Below are positions 63,218 to 64,000 of a stretch of DNA of 64,000 bases, piece after piece. Position numbers and translations under genes: made by a program. The first letter of the stretch is position 1; each line of letters opens with the position of its first letter. The notes under the pieces are model-generated. The model had not been told where the DNA came from. It searched no databases and was given only the letters and a program-made list of their open reading frames with translations. Origin of the DNA: JAEUNX01 sp034004685 (lineage in GTDB: Bacteria; Pseudomonadota; Gammaproteobacteria; Burkholderiales; Rhodocyclaceae); contig JAVEWG010000006.1 in the NCBI GenBank assembly GCA_034004685.1, forward strand, positions 1 to 64,000, given 5' to 3'.

Positions 63218-64000
63218 ATGACGATGCAGAAGATCGAAGTAGCCAGCCCGGAGGCCCAGACAGCCAACCTGGTGGCCGACAACGTGGCCCAGCTCAGGGC
63301 GCTGTTCCCGGAGCTGGTGACCGAGGGGCCGAACGGCCCGGCCGTCAATGTGGACGTGCTCAAGGCGCTGGTGGGCGACGCAACGGTGACCGACGCCGAA
63401 GAGAAGTACGGCCTGAACTGGCACGGCAAGCGTGCGGCGCGGCAACTGGCCTTGACGCCCAGCACCGGCACGCTGCGCCCCTGCCCGGACGAGAGCGTGG
63501 ACTGGGACACCACGAAGAACCTCATGATCGAGGGCGACAACCTCGAAGTGCTGAAGTTGCTCCAGAAGAGCTACGCGGGCAAGGTCAAGATGATCTACGT
63601 CGACCCCCCGTACAACACCGGCAAGGATTTCGTCTATCCCGACGACTTTCAGGACAACATAAAAAACTACTTGGAGCTCACCGGGCAAACTGAGGGCGGC
63701 AGGAAGATCACCAGCAACCCAGAAGCAAGCGGCCGATTTCACACCGACTGGCTCAATATGATTCTGCCGCGGCTGAAGTTGGCAAGAAATTTACTTCGCG
63801 AAGATGGAGTAATTTTTGTCTCAATTGATGATAGTGAGTCTGCGAACCTAAAACTTGTGCTCTCTGAAGTTTTCGGAGAAGAAAACTTCATCGACACCAT
63901 TGCGGTCGAGATGTCGACAACCTCTGGGCCGAAAACCGTTAATGCCCAACAGGGAACCATTGTAAAGAACGTTGAGTTCGTCCATATCTACCGTAAGTCA
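63218..64000 (+). CDS. Type III-like site-specific DNA methyltransferase, 3' part beyond window
   Basis: 261 residues are visible. The catalytic D-P-P-Y motif is at 129-132 in Y-V-D-P-P-Y-N-T-G-K-D-F, followed by the helix L-A-R-N-L-L-R-E-D-G-V-I-F-V-S-I-D-D, the standard order of beta-class Mod subunits of type III systems. A GGGAGGA site precedes the ATG. From about 63655 onward the DNA turns clearly AT-rich, unlike the first 440 bp. The matching Res subunit would be expected to the right. Confidence 0.92.
   Translation, partial: MTMQKIEVASPEAQTANLVADNVAQLRALFPELVTEGPNGPAVNVDVLKALVGDATVTDAEEKYGLNWHGKRAARQLALTPSTGTLRPCPDESVDWDTTKNLMIEGDNLEVLKLLQKSYAGKVKMIYVDPPYNTGKDFVYPDDFQDNIKNYLELTGQTEGGRKITSNPEASGRFHTDWLNMILPRLKLARNLLREDGVIFVSIDDSESANLKLVLSEVFGEENFIDTIAVEMSTTSGPKTVNAQQGTIVKNVEFVHIYRKS

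Overview
The window is a GC-rich chromosomal segment from a nitrogen-fixing betaproteobacterium. A Rhodocyclales-like organism (Azospira, Azonexus or Dechloromonas relatives) is my best inference. It rests on the minor nif/rnf cluster, the HisZ-PurA-HflKCX-Hfq-Der-BamB-HisS-IspG-RodZ-PilW-RlmN gene order and the general codon use. No rRNA or CRISPR array was seen.

Region 1 (1-14.4 kb) is a nif accessory cluster. A leftward operon runs nifB - 2[4Fe-4S] ferredoxin - nifO - flavodiiron protein (cut by the left edge), and nifL-nifA is also leftward. The rightward rnfABCDGEH operon encodes a membrane electron pump that can supply low-potential electrons to nitrogenase. nifB and rnfA each have a -24/-12 (sigma-54) promoter and TGT-N10-ACA NifA sites upstream, so the cluster carries both its regulators and their targets. 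A thioesterase, an exported protein and a patatin remnant sit between nifB and nifA.

Region 2 (14.4-34 kb) is a long leftward housekeeping block: ndk, rlmN, pilW, rodZ, ispG, hisS, a YfgM-like protein, bamB, der, hfq, hflX, hflK, hflC, a DUF2065 protein, hisZ, purA, rnr and rlmB. Two identical tRNA-Leu(CAG) genes lie between purA and rnr.

Region 3 (34-53.5 kb) holds a TRAP dicarboxylate-type transporter (dctPQM) with a divergent two-component system, then tilS, accA, a Bax-inhibitor-1-like membrane protein and a small HPF-like protein. Two prepilin-like proteins, a glycine-zipper lipoprotein, purC, an MFS transporter, oligopeptidase A and a NUDIX/metallo-beta-lactamase fusion follow. The block ends with an orphan ParA and an Ala/Lys/Pro-rich partner.

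Region 4 (53.5-64 kb) is acquired DNA. It has an IS21-family remnant and a decayed IS3-family element with intact ends and a 3-bp target duplication. A rightward defence island follows: SNF2-type helicase, DUF262 (GmrSD-like) protein, DUF4391 protein, RloA-type ATPase, RloB and a type III-like DNA methyltransferase cut by the right edge. This combined gene set is the best candidate for an under-described system here.
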